NCBI RefSeq assembly: GCF_030252325.1
Contig: NZ_CP126981.1
Span: 1,612,001 to 1,676,000, forward strand
Direction: 5' to 3'
Length of the DNA stretch: 64,000 nucleotides
From: Candidatus Mycobacterium wuenschmannii
GTDB taxonomy: Bacteria > Actinomycetota > Actinomycetes > Mycobacteriales > Mycobacteriaceae
This document shows positions 36,300-46,299 of the stretch, in pieces. Position 1 is the first letter of the stretch. The number at the start of each line of letters is the position of its first letter. The notes beneath the pieces were generated by a model, which worked only from the letters and a program-made list of their open reading frames with translations, did no database searches and was not told the origin of the DNA. The position numbers and the translations under genes were made by a program.

Positions 36300-37202
36300 A
36301 TGCCACATCTCACGACAACCCCGACCTCGTTCGGTTCAGCCGGCCAGCGATGCGCGGCCTGGCTGACGCTGCCAAGCGGTCCGGGACCACACCCCGCCAC
36401 CGTGCTCGCCCACGGCTTCGGCGCCAACCACACCATGGCACTCGGCCGCTACGAGCAGCACTTCGCCGCGGCCGGGATCGCGACGCTCAGCTTCGACTAC
36501 CGCAATCTCGGCGAATCGGATGGCCTCCCCCGTCAGCGGCTCAGCCTGCGCCGCCACCGCAGGGACATCGTCGCGGCGATCGACTTCGCACGGACGCTGC
36601 CGAACGTCGACCGCGACCGGGTGGCGCTTTGGGGAACCAGCCTGGGCGCAATGCACGTGCTGCGGGTGGCGGCAACCCGGACGGACCTCGCGGCGGTGGT
36701 CGTGCAATGCCCGATCGTGTCGGGCCCCGCCACCCTCCGCCGACTCGGCCCGGCCGCGATGGTCAGGCTGACGCCGGCGATCCTCGACGACGCCATCCGC
36801 GCCGGACTGCGGCGCGGACGCCGCTATGTGCCGATCGTCGGACCTCCGGGAAGCCTCGCCGCCGTGACGGTGGCCGGCGCGCAGGACGGCTGGAACTCGA
36901 CGGTCGACCCGGGTGGCAGCTTCGACAACCGCGTTGCCGCGGCCAACGCCGTGGGCATCGCCGTCACGAGCGCCAAACGCTCGGCGCACGCGATCGCCGC
37001 ACCGCTGCTGGTGTGCGTGTCGCAGCGGGAAACACTGATGGACCCCCGGCACGCCGAGGACGTCGCGCGCAGCGCGCCGCGCGGCGAGGCACGCCACTAC
37101 GACGGCGACCATTTCGAGGTGTACCACCCGCCGCTGCTCGATCAGTTGTTGACCGACCAGACCGCATTCCTGCGTAGGCATCTCGATGTCGACCACGCGT
37201 GA
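36300..37202 (+). CDS. alpha/beta hydrolase
   Basis: A 300-residue alpha/beta hydrolase. It has the oxyanion region HGFGANHTMALGRYEQHF, the strand FDYRNLGESDGLPRQRL, the nucleophile Ser in LWGTSLGAMHVL, and a late His in YDGDHFEVYHPPLL. No signal peptide. It resembles dienelactone-hydrolase/acetyl-xylan-esterase-like proteins; the substrate is unknown. AGGAG six bases upstream supports ATG 36300. It is controlled by the divergent TetR protein and overlaps the next gene by 17 bases. Confidence 0.85.
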   Translation: MPHLTTTPTSFGSAGQRCAAWLTLPSGPGPHPATVLAHGFGANHTMALGRYEQHFAAAGIATLSFDYRNLGESDGLPRQRLSLRRHRRDIVAAIDFARTLPNVDRDRVALWGTSLGAMHVLRVAATRTDLAAVVVQCPIVSGPATLRRLGPAAMVRLTPAILDDAIRAGLRRGRRYVPIVGPPGSLAAVTVAGAQDGWNSTVDPGGSFDNRVAAANAVGIAVTSAKRSAHAIAAPLLVCVSQRETLMDPRHAEDVARSAPRGEARHYDGDHFEVYHPPLLDQLLTDQTAFLRRHLDVDHA

Positions 37203-37821
37203 AAGGCTGCGTGACAACGACCTTCGGTTCCTCGAGGTCGCCCGCGCGTTGTCGGATCGCGACTGGTCGCGCCAGAGCCTGTGCGCCGAATGGAGCAACC
37301 GCGACGTGCTGGGCCATCTGATCGTGGGCTGTCAGGTGTCACCCGGCACGCTCGCCGCAGACCTGATCAGGCACCGCGGCTCGTTCGACCGCTGCAACGC
37401 CGCGCTGGCCCGCGGTGTGGCCGCGCGACGGTCACCGGCGGCACTGATCGACGACTTCGCCGCGTTGATCGAGCAACCACGCGGAATCGGCCGGGTGTTT
37501 CCGCCGCGACTGTTGCTCGGCGACCACGTGATCCACGAGCTGGACATCCTGTTGCCGCTCGGACTGGAGCCCACCGTCGGCCCGGAAGCGCTCACCGAGG
37601 TCCTGGAAACCCAAGTGCGCGTGCCCAATCCGTTCGTGCCCGCGGCGGCGCGCGCCCGCGGTCTCGCGCTGCACGCCACCGACGTGGATTGGCGCCATGG
37701 ACACGGCGGACCCAGCGTGGCCGGCGCCGCCGCCCACCTGGCGTCCGTGTTGGCCGGTCGGCCGTGGGCACTCGCCCGGCTCAGTGGCGACGGCGTCGCT
37801 GCCCTGCGGAAGCGGTTGTGA
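37186..37821 (+). CDS. TIGR03083/DinB-like (mycothiol-dependent maleylpyruvate isomerase N-terminal) protein
   Basis: A 211-residue four-helix protein with the start LRDNDLRFLEVARALSDRDW, the family motif CAEWSNRDVLGHLIVG and a putative metal His in GDHVIHELDILLPL. Actinobacterial members of this family are often mycothiol-dependent transferases or isomerases. It overlaps the hydrolase gene by 17 bases, so both are in the TetR-controlled operon. They may jointly detoxify one compound. The specific reaction is unknown. Confidence 0.8.
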   Translation: MSTTRERLRDNDLRFLEVARALSDRDWSRQSLCAEWSNRDVLGHLIVGCQVSPGTLAADLIRHRGSFDRCNAALARGVAARRSPAALIDDFAALIEQPRGIGRVFPPRLLLGDHVIHELDILLPLGLEPTVGPEALTEVLETQVRVPNPFVPAAARARGLALHATDVDWRHGHGGPSVAGAAAHLASVLAGRPWALARLSGDGVAALRKRL

Positions 37822-37822
37822 G

Positions 37823-38581
37823 TCAACCGTTGTCGGGGCTCGCCCAGCGCGGTGTCAGCACGCCCAGCGCACCCAGCGCAACGGCCGCCGCGGTCGAGGT
37901 ACGCAGCACGGTCGGGCCGAGCCGCACGGCCGCGGCGCCGGCCTCGACGAAGGCCGTGAGCTCGTCGGGAGCGATGCCACCCTCGGGGCCGACGACCAGC
38001 AGCACCGACGTCGCCTCCCCCAGGTTCAGCTCGGTCAGCGGGCGCTCGGCCGACTCGTGCAGCGCCAGTGCTACGCCACCCGACGCCGCCGCCTCGCCGA
38101 TCCGCGCAACCAGGTCGGCGGTGCTCAGCAGCCCGTCGACGGTCGGAATGTGGGCGCGCCGCGACTGCTGCGCGGCGGCGCGGGCCACCGCCCGCCAACG
38201 CCGTAGCCCTTTGGCGGCCCGGGCGCCGTCCCAGCGGGCCACGCACCGCGCCGCCCGCCACGCCACCAGCGCGTCGACGCCGGCCTCGGTGGCCAACTCG
38301 ATCGCCAACTCCGAGCGGTCTGATTTGGGTAGCGCCTGAACAACGGTCACCGGCGGCCGGGCGGGCGGCACCTGCCAGCGCTCGACCACGCGGGCGCGCA
38401 GCCCGTCGCGGTCGGTCTCCTCGACCACGCAGCGGCCGACGCTGCCGGCGCCGTCACCGAGGATCAGTTCTTCGCCCACCCGGATGCGGCGCACGGTGGC
38501 GGCGTGGAAACCCTCGTCGCCGTCGACCACGGCCAGCTCACCGCCGGCGGGCAATTCGTCGATGTAGAACAGGCCGGGCAA
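37823..38581 (-). CDS. rsmE: 16S rRNA m3U1498 methyltransferase
   Basis: A 252-residue SPOUT methyltransferase. The N-terminal PUA-like part ([20 protein letters not shown]) precedes the knotted SAM-binding core with [15 protein letters not shown] and [15 protein letters not shown]. It modifies U1498 of 16S rRNA. It begins directly after the dnaJ2 stop and ends one base from the convergent TIGR03083 gene. Same order as Rv2372c-Rv2374c. Confidence 0.95.
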   Translation of the reverse strand: MPGLFYIDELPAGGELAVVDGDEGFHAATVRRIRVGEELILGDGAGSVGRCVVEETDRDGLRARVVERWQVPPARPPVTVVQALPKSDRSELAIELATEAGVDALVAWRAARCVARWDGARAAKGLRRWRAVARAAAQQSRRAHIPTVDGLLSTADLVARIGEAAASGGVALALHESAERPLTELNLGEATSVLLVVGPEGGIAPDELTAFVEAGAAAVRLGPTVLRTSTAAAVALGALGVLTPRWASPDNG

Positions 38582-39730
38582 TTAGCGCCCGGTGAATGTT
38601 TCGCGCAGCCGGCTGAACAAGCCGCCGCCGTTGTGGTTGCCAGTGGTGTGGGTCGACCTCACCTCGGTGACGTCGCGGGTGCGGCGGCTCTTGAACTCGC
38701 GCAGCAGGTCGGCGTCGGAGTGGTCGAGCCGATCGGGAACCACGACCTCGACATGCACGTGCAAGTCGCCGCGAACGCCGGAGCGCAGGTGCGGCATGCC
38801 GTGCCCGCGCCGGGTGGTCACCGAACTCGGCTGGGTGCCCGCCGGGATGGTGATCTCGGTGAGGCCGTCGAGGATCGCGTCCACGGTCACGGTCGTCCCG
38901 AGCGCCGCGTCGACCATCGGCACCGAGATCGTGCAGTGCAGGTCGTCACCGTCGCGCACGAAGATGTCGTGCGACTGCTCGTGAATCTCGACGTACAAGT
39001 CGCCGGCCGGGCCGCCGCCGGGGCCCACTTCGCCCTGGGCGGCCAGCCGCACCCGCATGCCGTCGCCGACGCCCGCGGGGATCTTCACGGTGATCTCGCG
39101 GCGGGCCTGCACCCGTCCGTCGCCGCCGCACTGGTGGCAGGGATCGGGGATGACCTCGCCGACGCCACGGCAGGTCGGACATGGTCGCGCCGTCAGCACC
39201 TGACCCAGCAGCGACCGCTGCACGGTCTGCACCTCGCCACGTCCGCCGCAGGTGTCGCAGGACACCGGCGTCGAGTTGCCGTTGGTGCCCTTGCCCTGGC
39301 AGCGGTCGCACAGCACCGCGGTGTCGACGGTGACCTGCTTGCTGACCCCGGTCGCGCACTCGGTCAGATCCAGCCGCATCCGCAGCAGCGAGTCCGAACC
39401 TGGGCGAACCCGGCCGACCGGTCCCCGGGACGTCGTGCCGCCCCCGAAGAACGCCTCGAAAACGTCACCCAGGCCGCCGAAACCGCCGAAACCGCCACCG
39501 CCGGCGGCCGCGTTCTCCAGCGGATCACCGCCGAGGTCGACGATGCGCCGCTTCTCCGGGTCGGAGAGCACCTCGTAGGCGACGCTGATCTCCTTGAACT
39601 TCGCCTGCGCGCCCTCGTCGGGGTTGACGTCGGGGTGCAGCTCGCGGGCCAGCTTGCGATACGCGCGCTTGAGCTCCGTATCGCTCGCGTTCTTGCCCAC
39701 GCCGAGCAGACCGTAATAGTCGCGTGCCAC
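38582..39730 (-). CDS. dnaJ2: chaperone DnaJ2
   Basis: A 382-residue type I DnaJ. J-domain: [13 protein letters not shown] and the HPD in [13 protein letters not shown]. It has a Gly/Phe-rich linker ([13 protein letters not shown]). Four CxxCxGxG zinc repeats are seen: [24 protein letters not shown] and [10 protein letters not shown]-terminal substrate domain follows. It stimulates DnaK. The start is the GTG at 39730, giving the normal ARDYYGLL start. It lies 64 bases after hrcA. Confidence 0.96.
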   Translation of the reverse strand: MARDYYGLLGVGKNASDTELKRAYRKLARELHPDVNPDEGAQAKFKEISVAYEVLSDPEKRRIVDLGGDPLENAAAGGGGFGGFGGLGDVFEAFFGGGTTSRGPVGRVRPGSDSLLRMRLDLTECATGVSKQVTVDTAVLCDRCQGKGTNGNSTPVSCDTCGGRGEVQTVQRSLLGQVLTARPCPTCRGVGEVIPDPCHQCGGDGRVQARREITVKIPAGVGDGMRVRLAAQGEVGPGGGPAGDLYVEIHEQSHDIFVRDGDDLHCTISVPMVDAALGTTVTVDAILDGLTEITIPAGTQPSSVTTRRGHGMPHLRSGVRGDLHVHVEVVVPDRLDHSDADLLREFKSRRTRDVTEVRSTHTTGNHNGGGLFSRLRETFTGR

Positions 39731-39794
39731 GCTTGACCTTCCCAGATTTGCCGTTCGCAACGGCCGTCTTATGAATTGTGCCTGGTGTGCGGGC

Positions 39795-40838
39795 TCATCG
39801 TGTACCCAGCACTTCGCCGATGTAGAGAGCAACGGCAGCGACACTAGCCATCGTTCCCGGATAGTCCATTCGAGTGGGCCCCAGCACACCCATGCCGCCG
39901 TAGACGGTGTCGAGCGTGCCGTAGGTGGTCGAGACCACCGAGGTGCCCATCATCTGCTCGGCCTCGGTCTCGTGGCCGATGCGAACGGTGACCTTGCCGA
40001 CGTCCTGTTGCGCGGCCAGCAACCGCAGCACTACGACCTGCTCCTCGAGCGCTTCGAGGATGGAGCGCAGCGAGCCACCGAAGTCGGCGGTGTTGCGGGT
40101 CAGATTGGCGGTGCCGCCCAGCAGCAACCGCTCCTCGGTGTGCTCGACCAGCGACTCCAGCAGCACCGTCGCCGAGCGGCCGACGGCGTCGCTGAGGCTC
40201 TTGGACTGCCCGCCCCTGCCGTCCAGCTGAGACGCCAGGTCCGCGACCGCCACCGACGCAGCGGACAGCTTCTTGCCGTCCAGCGCCGCGCCGAGCATTT
40301 CGCGCAGCTGGGACAGCTGGTGGTCGTCGATGACGTCGCCGAGTTCGACGACCCGCTGGTCCACCCGGCCGGTGTCGGTGATCACCACCATCAGGAGCCG
40401 GGCCGGGGTCAGCGCGATCACTTCGAGGTGCCGCACGGTCGAGGTCGACAGCGTCGGATATTGGACGACGGCGACCTGCCGGGTCAGCTGGGCGAGCAGT
40501 CGCACCGCCCGGCGCAGCACGTCGTCGAGGTCGACCCCCGACTCCAGGAATCCCTGAATGGCGCGTCGCTCGGCGATGGACATCGGCTTGACGTCGTCGA
40601 GGCGGTCGACGAACTCGCGGTAGCCCTTCTCCGTCGGCACCCGGCCGGAGCTGGTGTGCGGCTGGGTGATGTAGCCCTCGGCCTCGAGCACGGCCATGTC
40701 GTTGCGGACGGTCGCGGACGAGACGCCCAGGTTGTGACGGTCGACCAGCGACTTCGAACCGATCGGTTCTTTGGTGGCGACAAAGTCGGCGACGATCGCG
40801 CGCAGCACCTGAAAGCGGCGCTCGTCGGCACTACCCAT
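39795..40838 (-). CDS. hrcA: heat-inducible transcription repressor HrcA
   Basis: A 347-residue repressor. The winged helix has [39 protein letters not shown] and [20 protein letters not shown]; a GAF-like dimer domain follows. HrcA represses groES/groEL-type genes by binding CIRCE. The start ATG at 40838 has GGAGGG nine bases upstream; the open frame further upstream is antisense to the next gene. No CIRCE-like repeat is visible upstream of hrcA or dnaJ2. Confidence 0.95.
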   Translation of the reverse strand: MGSADERRFQVLRAIVADFVATKEPIGSKSLVDRHNLGVSSATVRNDMAVLEAEGYITQPHTSSGRVPTEKGYREFVDRLDDVKPMSIAERRAIQGFLESGVDLDDVLRRAVRLLAQLTRQVAVVQYPTLSTSTVRHLEVIALTPARLLMVVITDTGRVDQRVVELGDVIDDHQLSQLREMLGAALDGKKLSAASVAVADLASQLDGRGGQSKSLSDAVGRSATVLLESLVEHTEERLLLGGTANLTRNTADFGGSLRSILEALEEQVVVLRLLAAQQDVGKVTVRIGHETEAEQMMGTSVVSTTYGTLDTVYGGMGVLGPTRMDYPGTMASVAAVALYIGEVLGTR

Positions 40839-40943
40839 GGGCGATCGACCCTCCTTAACTCCGACCAGTTTACGGGGATCACCAGCAAGTAATCTGTCCT
40901 GCATGGCCGCGAAGGGGAGGTTTGTGCCCGAGATGAGTCGCCG

Positions 40944-41255
40944 ATGATCTTCAAAGGCGTGCGCGACGGCAAGCCCTACCCCGACCACGGTTTGTCCTAC
41001 CGGGACTGGTCCCGGATTCCGCCGCGCCAGATCCGGCTCGACGAGATCGTCACCACTACGACGGTGTTGGCCCTCGATCGCCTGCTGTCCGAGGACTCGA
41101 CCTTCTACGGCGATCTCTTCCCACACGCGGTGCAGTGGAAGGGCGTCATCTACCTCGAGGACGGCGTGCACCACGCGGTGCGCTCGGCGCTACGAAATCG
41201 CACCGTGCTGCACGCGCGGTTGCTCGACCTCGACGCGGTCACACCGCCTAGTTGA
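40944..41255 (+). CDS. conserved mycobacterial hypothetical protein (Rv2375-like)
   Basis: A 103-residue protein with no signal or membrane segment. It starts [19 protein letters not shown], has [20 protein letters not shown] in the middle and [20 protein letters not shown] near the end. Its invariant place between hrcA and MTB12 matches Rv2375 of M. tuberculosis. I do not recognise a domain. It overlaps the convergent MTB12 gene by eight bases. Confidence 0.75.
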   Translation: MIFKGVRDGKPYPDHGLSYRDWSRIPPRQIRLDEIVTTTTVLALDRLLSEDSTFYGDLFPHAVQWKGVIYLEDGVHHAVRSALRNRTVLHARLLDLDAVTPPS

Positions 41256-41757
41256 CGGTAGAGGCGGCTTTCACCAGCGCCAACGCCGAATCGTGCTGCA
41301 TCACCCAGTTGCCGCCCTGGTCGATGAACACCAGGCTGTTGGTGACCGGCGCGGGGAACTTGGGGCCGGTCATCGCCACGTCGGCCTTCACCGCGCCCGG
41401 AGCGGGAATCTGCTGGATGTTCGAGACGGCGAACTGCTCGGGAAAGTTGCCGTGGTGAAACGCCCTGCGCAGCGCCTCGTCGGCCTCGTGACCCTCTTTC
41501 GAGCTGATCCCGTTCTCGACGAGGTTGTACTTGTCCTTGTAGTTCACCCCGGGGTCGGTGATCCGGTTGCAAATGTCGGTCAGCTGCTCGGGACTGGGCA
41601 GCGGGAACTGGCCCGGCGGGTCGAGCGGCACGTTGTGGACGACGGGCACCACCTGCGGGGCGGGTGCGTGAGCCGGCGCCAGCGACGTCATGCCGGCCGC
41701 GGCCGCTCCGACGGCGGCCACGGCGGTCACTGCGGTCGCAAAGAATTTCACGGTCAT
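41248..41757 (-). CDS. secreted low-molecular-weight antigen MTB12 (CFP-2) family
   Basis: A 169-residue secreted protein. A signal peptide (MTVKFFATAVTAVAAVGAAA, cleavage near AHA about residue 30) is followed by a cystatin/NTF2-like fold: PSPEQLTDICNRITDPGVNYKD, IQQIPAPGAVKADVAMTGP, LVFIDQGGNWVMQHDSAL. It has one Cys. MTB12/CFP-2 is an abundant culture-filtrate antigen of unknown function. GAAGGGA precedes the ATG. It sits beside the mbt genes, as in M. tuberculosis (Rv2376c). Confidence 0.88.
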   Translation of the reverse strand: MTVKFFATAVTAVAAVGAAAAGMTSLAPAHAPAPQVVPVVHNVPLDPPGQFPLPSPEQLTDICNRITDPGVNYKDKYNLVENGISSKEGHEADEALRRAFHHGNFPEQFAVSNIQQIPAPGAVKADVAMTGPKFPAPVTNSLVFIDQGGNWVMQHDSALALVKAASTVN

Positions 41758-41950
41758 CGTTGTCCCTTCGATTCACACCGGAGCATCGGTGTCATTGTGC
41801 TGATGAGCTTCATATATGAGCTGACCCTAGCCCCGGCGTGTCGGATCGGGTAGCACCCCCGCGCGCGCGGCGGGCTCGACGTAGGGGGCCAACGCGCCGA
41901 CCACTTACCTATAGTTTGGCCAACTCGACGATCGAAAGGGCTTCCTGCGC
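41758..41950. promoter_or_regulatory. divergent promoter region between MTB12 and mbtK
   Basis: 193 bases without a gene. A -10-like TATAGT (41910-41915) faces mbtK, whose ATG at 41951 has AAAGGG eleven bases upstream. I see no IdeR-type palindrome here, unlike in front of mbtL. Confidence 0.4.
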
Positions 41951-42562
41951 ATGAGTTCAGACGCCGCCGTTCTCAGTCGCGAACTGACCGACATCTCGAG
42001 TGCCGTTCGACGGGTCCCCGCGCCACCAACGCCAAAGTTGTCGCCACCGAACGCGATCCGCGTCGCCGATCCCGACGGGTCGGACGCGGACATGATCTCG
42101 GAGTGGATGAACCGGCCGCATTTGGCCAAAGCCTGGGAGTACGACTGGCCGCCAGCGCGTTGGCGTCGGCATCTACGGGCGCAAGTTGACGGCACCTACT
42201 CGCGCCCCCTCGTACTGAGCCTCAGCGGCACAGATCGTGGTTACCTCGAAATCTACCGTGCGGCAAAGGATTCCATCGCTCCACGCTATGACAGCGAGCC
42301 ACATGACATCGGTCTGCATGGCGCGATAGCCGACGAGCAATTAGTCAATCGCGGACTGGGTCCGCTGCTGCTCGGCAAGATCGTCGCAAGCGTGCTGGAC
42401 GCCGAACCGGACTGCCAGCGCATCATGTTCGATCCGGATCACCGCAACACGACCGTCCGGGGCCTGTGCGAGTTCATGGGTTGCCGATTTCTGGGCGAGC
42501 ACGACATGTCGAATCGACGGATGGCCCTCTACGCGTTGGACCGCGCGGCCACATCGCGTTGA
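41951..42562 (+). CDS. mbtK: MbtK, lysine N6-acyltransferase of mycobactin synthesis
   Basis: A 203-residue GNAT acyltransferase that puts the long acyl chain on the N6-hydroxyl lysine of mycobactin. Catalytic His and Asp lie in [10 protein letters not shown] and [10 protein letters not shown]. The C-terminal GNAT core includes [13 protein letters not shown] and [12 protein letters not shown]. It would take its acyl group from MbtL, charged by MbtM. It is the only mycobactin gene here on the plus strand, and its stop codon touches the stop of mbtM tail to tail. M. tuberculosis MbtK (Rv1347c) lies next to irtA at a separate locus. Confidence 0.92.
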   Translation: MSSDAAVLSRELTDISSAVRRVPAPPTPKLSPPNAIRVADPDGSDADMISEWMNRPHLAKAWEYDWPPARWRRHLRAQVDGTYSRPLVLSLSGTDRGYLEIYRAAKDSIAPRYDSEPHDIGLHGAIADEQLVNRGLGPLLLGKIVASVLDAEPDCQRIMFDPDHRNTTVRGLCEFMGCRFLGEHDMSNRRMALYALDRAATSR

Positions 42563-44128
42563 TCATCGTGCGGCCTCCAACCGGGAGCGCATCTCGAGCC
42601 GCCGCAACTTGCCCGAGGATGTGCGCGGCAGGGAACCCGGCGACATCAACACCACGTCCGCCGGCGTGACGCCACAAACCGAGATGATTCGCTTGATCAC
42701 CGCGCCCCGGGTGACGTCTCGGTCCGATCCCTCGAACTCCGCCGCGATGAGCAATCGTGACTGCGCCGCAGCGGATGTGGCGCCCACCGCGACCACCGCC
42801 CCTTCCCGCACTCCGTCGACCTGACCGGCCACCTGCTCGATCTCAGCCGGAAAGATATTGCGGCCGGCGATCGTGATGACTTCTTTCGATCGACCACAGA
42901 CGACCAGCGAATCGCCTGCGAGATAACCGATGTCGCCGGTGGCAAACCACTCGGCTCGTGCGTCGGCCCGGTCGGGTTCGTCGCCGACGTAGTGCGCCAT
43001 CATCGACGATCCGCGGATCTCGATCTCGCCGATGTCACCATCCGAGTGGTCAACGGGCGAGATCCGCAACTCCACGCCGGAAATCGGCCGACCCAGTAGC
43101 GCATACCGCCGATCGACACCGTCCACCGTCCGTTGGTCGACCCGCAACCCCTCGCCCGGATCGGGCATGGTCACCGCGCAGGTCGATTCGGCCATGCCGT
43201 AGGCAGGTATGACGGCTGAATCTCGCAGACCGAACGGCGCCAATGCCGTTACGAACCGCTGGAGCCCGTCGCAGTCGACCGGTTCCCCACCATTGATGGC
43301 AACACGCAGGGCGCTCAAGTCGACGTCGGAGATCTGCCCGGCGTACCGCCCGAGGATCGAATATCCGAAATTCGGGCCTGCCGTGATGGTTGCCGCAGAC
43401 TCGGAAAGCCAACTCGCCCATCGAAGTGGAGCCGACGAGAATGCGCCGGTCGGCACCAGGGACAACGGCATACCGGTCAGCGCGGTCGAGAGCACGAACG
43501 CCAGACCCATGTCGTGGTAAATGGGCAGCCATGAGCAACCGCGATCGTGGGTGCCGTCGAAGTCCAGACGCCCGATGACGCCCCGCATGTTGTTCAACAC
43601 AGCGGTGGGAGTCAACACCGCGGTGCGGGGATCACCGGTCGAACCGGCCGTGCCCTGCAGAATCGCGACCTCCGCGTCGGGTATCGGCGGGAGGCTGGTC
43701 GACGTGGAGGTGCGGGCCGCCTCAGCGAGATCGCATACCAGCAAGTCGGATTCGGCCTCGCGAAGGCTGTGCAGAGCGGAACCATGACTCAGCACCATCG
43801 TGACCCCGAGACCGGCGAAGCGTGTCAACGTGGCGTGCGCCCAGTCGGAGGGGTCCGCGCCGCGCTGTGGCCGCGGCAGGATCGACACGGCTGTGCCCGC
43901 GAGCCACGCGCCCTGGATTGCCGCGACCAGTTCGACGGTGGGTTCGCCGACGAGCCCGACGGCACCGAGGTGCTGTTGTTGCAGGAGCCGCCGGGCGATG
44001 CTCTCGGCAATCCCGTGCACCTCCGGCCACGGCCGACACACCCAGCTGTCGGTCTCCCTGTCCAGCACCCGCAGGTCGTGGGGCGACTGAGTCAGCGCCT
44101 GACGTAGCGCGTGCGCAAGCGTGCTCAT
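42563..44128 (-). CDS. mbtM: MbtM, fatty acyl-AMP ligase for the mycobactin lipid tail
   Basis: A 521-residue FAAL-type ligase that activates a fatty acid and loads it on MbtL. It has the P-loop [19 protein letters not shown] and [17 protein letters not shown]. The C-terminal hinge region is [25 protein letters not shown]. The start ATG at 44128 ([18 protein letters not shown]) overlaps mbtL in ATGA; length equals that of M. tuberculosis MbtM as I remember it. In M. tuberculosis mbtN follows mbtM; here the next gene is convergent mbtK, so mbtN is missing from its usual place. Confidence 0.94.
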   Translation of the reverse strand: MSTLAHALRQALTQSPHDLRVLDRETDSWVCRPWPEVHGIAESIARRLLQQQHLGAVGLVGEPTVELVAAIQGAWLAGTAVSILPRPQRGADPSDWAHATLTRFAGLGVTMVLSHGSALHSLREAESDLLVCDLAEAARTSTSTSLPPIPDAEVAILQGTAGSTGDPRTAVLTPTAVLNNMRGVIGRLDFDGTHDRGCSWLPIYHDMGLAFVLSTALTGMPLSLVPTGAFSSAPLRWASWLSESAATITAGPNFGYSILGRYAGQISDVDLSALRVAINGGEPVDCDGLQRFVTALAPFGLRDSAVIPAYGMAESTCAVTMPDPGEGLRVDQRTVDGVDRRYALLGRPISGVELRISPVDHSDGDIGEIEIRGSSMMAHYVGDEPDRADARAEWFATGDIGYLAGDSLVVCGRSKEVITIAGRNIFPAEIEQVAGQVDGVREGAVVAVGATSAAAQSRLLIAAEFEGSDRDVTRGAVIKRIISVCGVTPADVVLMSPGSLPRTSSGKLRRLEMRSRLEAAR

Positions 44129-44388
44129 GCCGCCGCCTTTTGGTCGATGGCACATTGCAAATCACCGACGGTGCTGCACGCCAACAGATCCTGCTCGTCG
44201 AGCTGTACCCCGAACCGTTCCTCGATGGAGACGAGTCCGACCGCGAACGCGACCGAATCCATTCCCAGATCGTCGACGAGACGTGTTCCAGCAGAGACGG
44301 ATTCGCATCTCAAATCGAGATCGTCACGTAAAACGGCGACCAATTCGTCGGCGACGGCAGGGTTTTCCGATGGCGTAGTAGGGGTCAT
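44125..44388 (-). CDS. mbtL: MbtL, acyl carrier protein for the mycobactin tail
   Basis: An 87-residue acyl carrier protein. The phosphopantetheine Ser is in [15 protein letters not shown] (about residue 48). It carries the fatty acyl chain activated by MbtM and delivers it to MbtK. It is the first gene of the two-gene mbtL-mbtM unit, 25 bases downstream of a perfect IdeR-type palindrome. A -10-like TAATAC (44409-44414, minus strand) touches that palindrome. Little ribosome binding sequence is seen, so the mRNA has a very short leader. Confidence 0.93.
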   Translation of the reverse strand: MTPTTPSENPAVADELVAVLRDDLDLRCESVSAGTRLVDDLGMDSVAFAVGLVSIEERFGVQLDEQDLLACSTVGDLQCAIDQKAAA

Positions 44389-44412
44389 GCAGACGTAGGC
44401 TACACGCGGTAT

Positions 44413-44431
44413 TAAGGCTAGGCTAGCCTTA
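44413..44431 (-). promoter_or_regulatory. IdeR iron box controlling mbtL-mbtM
   Basis: A perfect 19-base palindrome, TAAGGCTAG-G-CTAGCCTTA, close to the mycobacterial/DtxR iron-box consensus (TTAGGTTAGGCTAACCTAA). It overlaps a -10-like TAATAC, so Fe-loaded IdeR would block transcription of mbtL-mbtM. Confidence 0.85.
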
Positions 44432-44559
44432 CCTTTGCACCAGGTGGGCGGCGTCTGTGAAGCGGTCCAACAGGCGAAAACACCTGGGGCAAAGCCCTTT
44501 ACGCGACGGGCAGCTGCCCCGGCAGCAATCCCCGCTGTCGAGCTTGTGCCCCGTCGTGA

Positions 44560-46299
44560 CTAGTCGACGGCGATCCGCCATTCGGCCGCGTCCCGTTGCT
44601 GGCGCCAGAAGTCATCGAAACGTCCACCGGCAGAGAGCAACTCGTCGACGGTGCCATCTTCGATGATCGCGCCGGCGTCGAGGAAGAGCACGCGATCGGC
44701 GTGGCGGATGCTGGCCAACCGGTGCGCGACGATCACCCGGGTCCGCGGTTGCGGATCCGCCGTGAGCGCGTCGACCACGGCGGCCTCGTTCTCGGTGTCC
44801 AGCGCACTGGTGGCCTCGTCGACGAGCAGCACCGGCGCGGGCTTGAGCAGGGCGCGCGCGATGCTCACCCGCTGACGCTCGCCACCCGACAGCGCCGAAC
44901 CGGCTTCGCCAACAACTGTTTCGGCGCCCGCCGGCAACCTGCCGGTGAGTTCGTCCACCCGGGCCAGTGCGACGGCGCGACCGAACTGCGCGTCTCCGGC
45001 CGTGGGATCGCCGGCGGCGATGTTCTCCCGGATGGTCCCGTGGAACAGGTAGGGATGCTGGAACACCACACTGCTCGCGGCGCGGCGGGCCCCGGCGTCC
45101 AGAGTCGCCACGTCGAGGCCGTCGACCAGCACGCGGCCGCGCGCGGGCTGGTACAGCCCGGCGATCAGCGCCAGGATGGTGCTCTTGCCCGAACCGGACG
45201 GCCCGACGATCGCCGTGGTGGTGCCCGGCCGCAGCGTGAAACTCACACCGTCCAGCACCGGCGCGCTCGCGCCGTCGTAACCGAAAGTGACGTCGTCGAA
45301 TTCGATGACGGGTGCGTCGTGGTTGCCGCGCCGGTTTTCGACGCCGGCGGCTATCACCGGCGCACCGAGCACCGAGCGGATCCGGTCGAGGGTGGCACGG
45401 GTGCTCTCCAACGCCGGCCCCAGCTCACTGATCGAGGTGAACGGCTCCAGGTAGCGGGCGATGACGACGATCAGCGCGATCGCCTCCGGAACGCTGAGGG
45501 TGTGGGTGATGGTCAAAGCCGTTGTCGCGCCAGCGAACAGGATCAGCGCGAGCTGACTGGCCAGGCTGAACAGCAGCTGGCCCGGAACCTGCATCGTCAG
45601 CAGCCGCATCATCGCGCCGTGCTGTGCGGCCAGCGCGTCACCGACCATGCTGCGCGCCGGCTCGACGCGGCGTGCCGCGCGCAGCGCCTGCTGGGTGCGA
45701 GCGAACTCGATGATCCGCTCGGTCAACGACGTATTCGCTTCGGCGGCGGCCTGATCCGCGCGGCGAGCCAGCCGCGCCGAGGCCCACAATGCCCCGAGCA
45801 GCAGCGGCACACCGCCCATCGCGGCGACGCCGAGTTGCCACGACACCGGCAGCAGCGCCACGGCGATGGCGGCAGGTAGCAGCACGGCGGTGACCAACGG
45901 GGTCAGCAGGTTGACCGCGAGACCGACGAGTTCGGGCCCGGTCGCGGCGATCGCCTGGCGCGCCGACGCGGTGTTGTCAGCACTGAACCATTCCAGCCGC
46001 ACCTCGGGCAGTTGATCCGCGACGTCGTGCTGGGTGTGGTCGAGCACGGCGAAGCCGAGATCGAATCCGATTCGCGCAGTGGTGGTGTCGATGAGCCAGC
46101 CCGCCACCGTCGCGGCGCTGAGCCAGCCCAGCCACGCGAGCGCGCGGTGCGGCTCGCTGCTGAACAATGCGCCGACCAACGGCACCAACAGCACCGTGCC
46201 GACGGCCCGCACGATCACCGAGATCAGCGCGAGCACGGTGTAGACGAGCACCTTGCCGCGGCGCTCGGCCGGCACCAGGCCGATCCAGGTGCGGATCAT
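44560..46299 (-). CDS. irtB: IrtB, ABC transporter half for ferric carboxymycobactin import
   Basis: A 579-residue ABC exporter-fold half-transporter. Six membrane helices (from [21 protein letters not shown]) are followed by a nucleotide-binding domain with Walker [16 protein letters not shown], signature [17 protein letters not shown], Walker [13 protein letters not shown] and the switch His in [10 protein letters not shown]. It pairs with IrtA. The start at ATG 46299 overlaps the irtA stop in ATGA; an upstream extension would be the shadow of irtA. The 128-base gap to the iron box contains a GGGC-AAA-GCCC-TTT stem and a GGGCAGCTGCCC palindrome, possibly terminator elements. Confidence 0.96.
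   Translation of the reverse strand: MIRTWIGLVPAERRGKVLVYTVLALISVIVRAVGTVLLVPLVGALFSSEPHRALAWLGWLSAATVAGWLIDTTTARIGFDLGFAVLDHTQHDVADQLPEVRLEWFSADNTASARQAIAATGPELVGLAVNLLTPLVTAVLLPAAIAVALLPVSWQLGVAAMGGVPLLLGALWASARLARRADQAAAEANTSLTERIIEFARTQQALRAARRVEPARSMVGDALAAQHGAMMRLLTMQVPGQLLFSLASQLALILFAGATTALTITHTLSVPEAIALIVVIARYLEPFTSISELGPALESTRATLDRIRSVLGAPVIAAGVENRRGNHDAPVIEFDDVTFGYDGASAPVLDGVSFTLRPGTTTAIVGPSGSGKSTILALIAGLYQPARGRVLVDGLDVATLDAGARRAASSVVFQHPYLFHGTIRENIAAGDPTAGDAQFGRAVALARVDELTGRLPAGAETVVGEAGSALSGGERQRVSIARALLKPAPVLLVDEATSALDTENEAAVVDALTADPQPRTRVIVAHRLASIRHADRVLFLDAGAIIEDGTVDELLSAGGRFDDFWRQQRDAAEWRIAVD

Noticed and set aside
39731..39794. Possible CIRCE element between hrcA and dnaJ2
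   Set aside because: No TTAGCACTC/GAGTGCTAA-type inverted repeat is present; the gap only shows short unrelated repeats.
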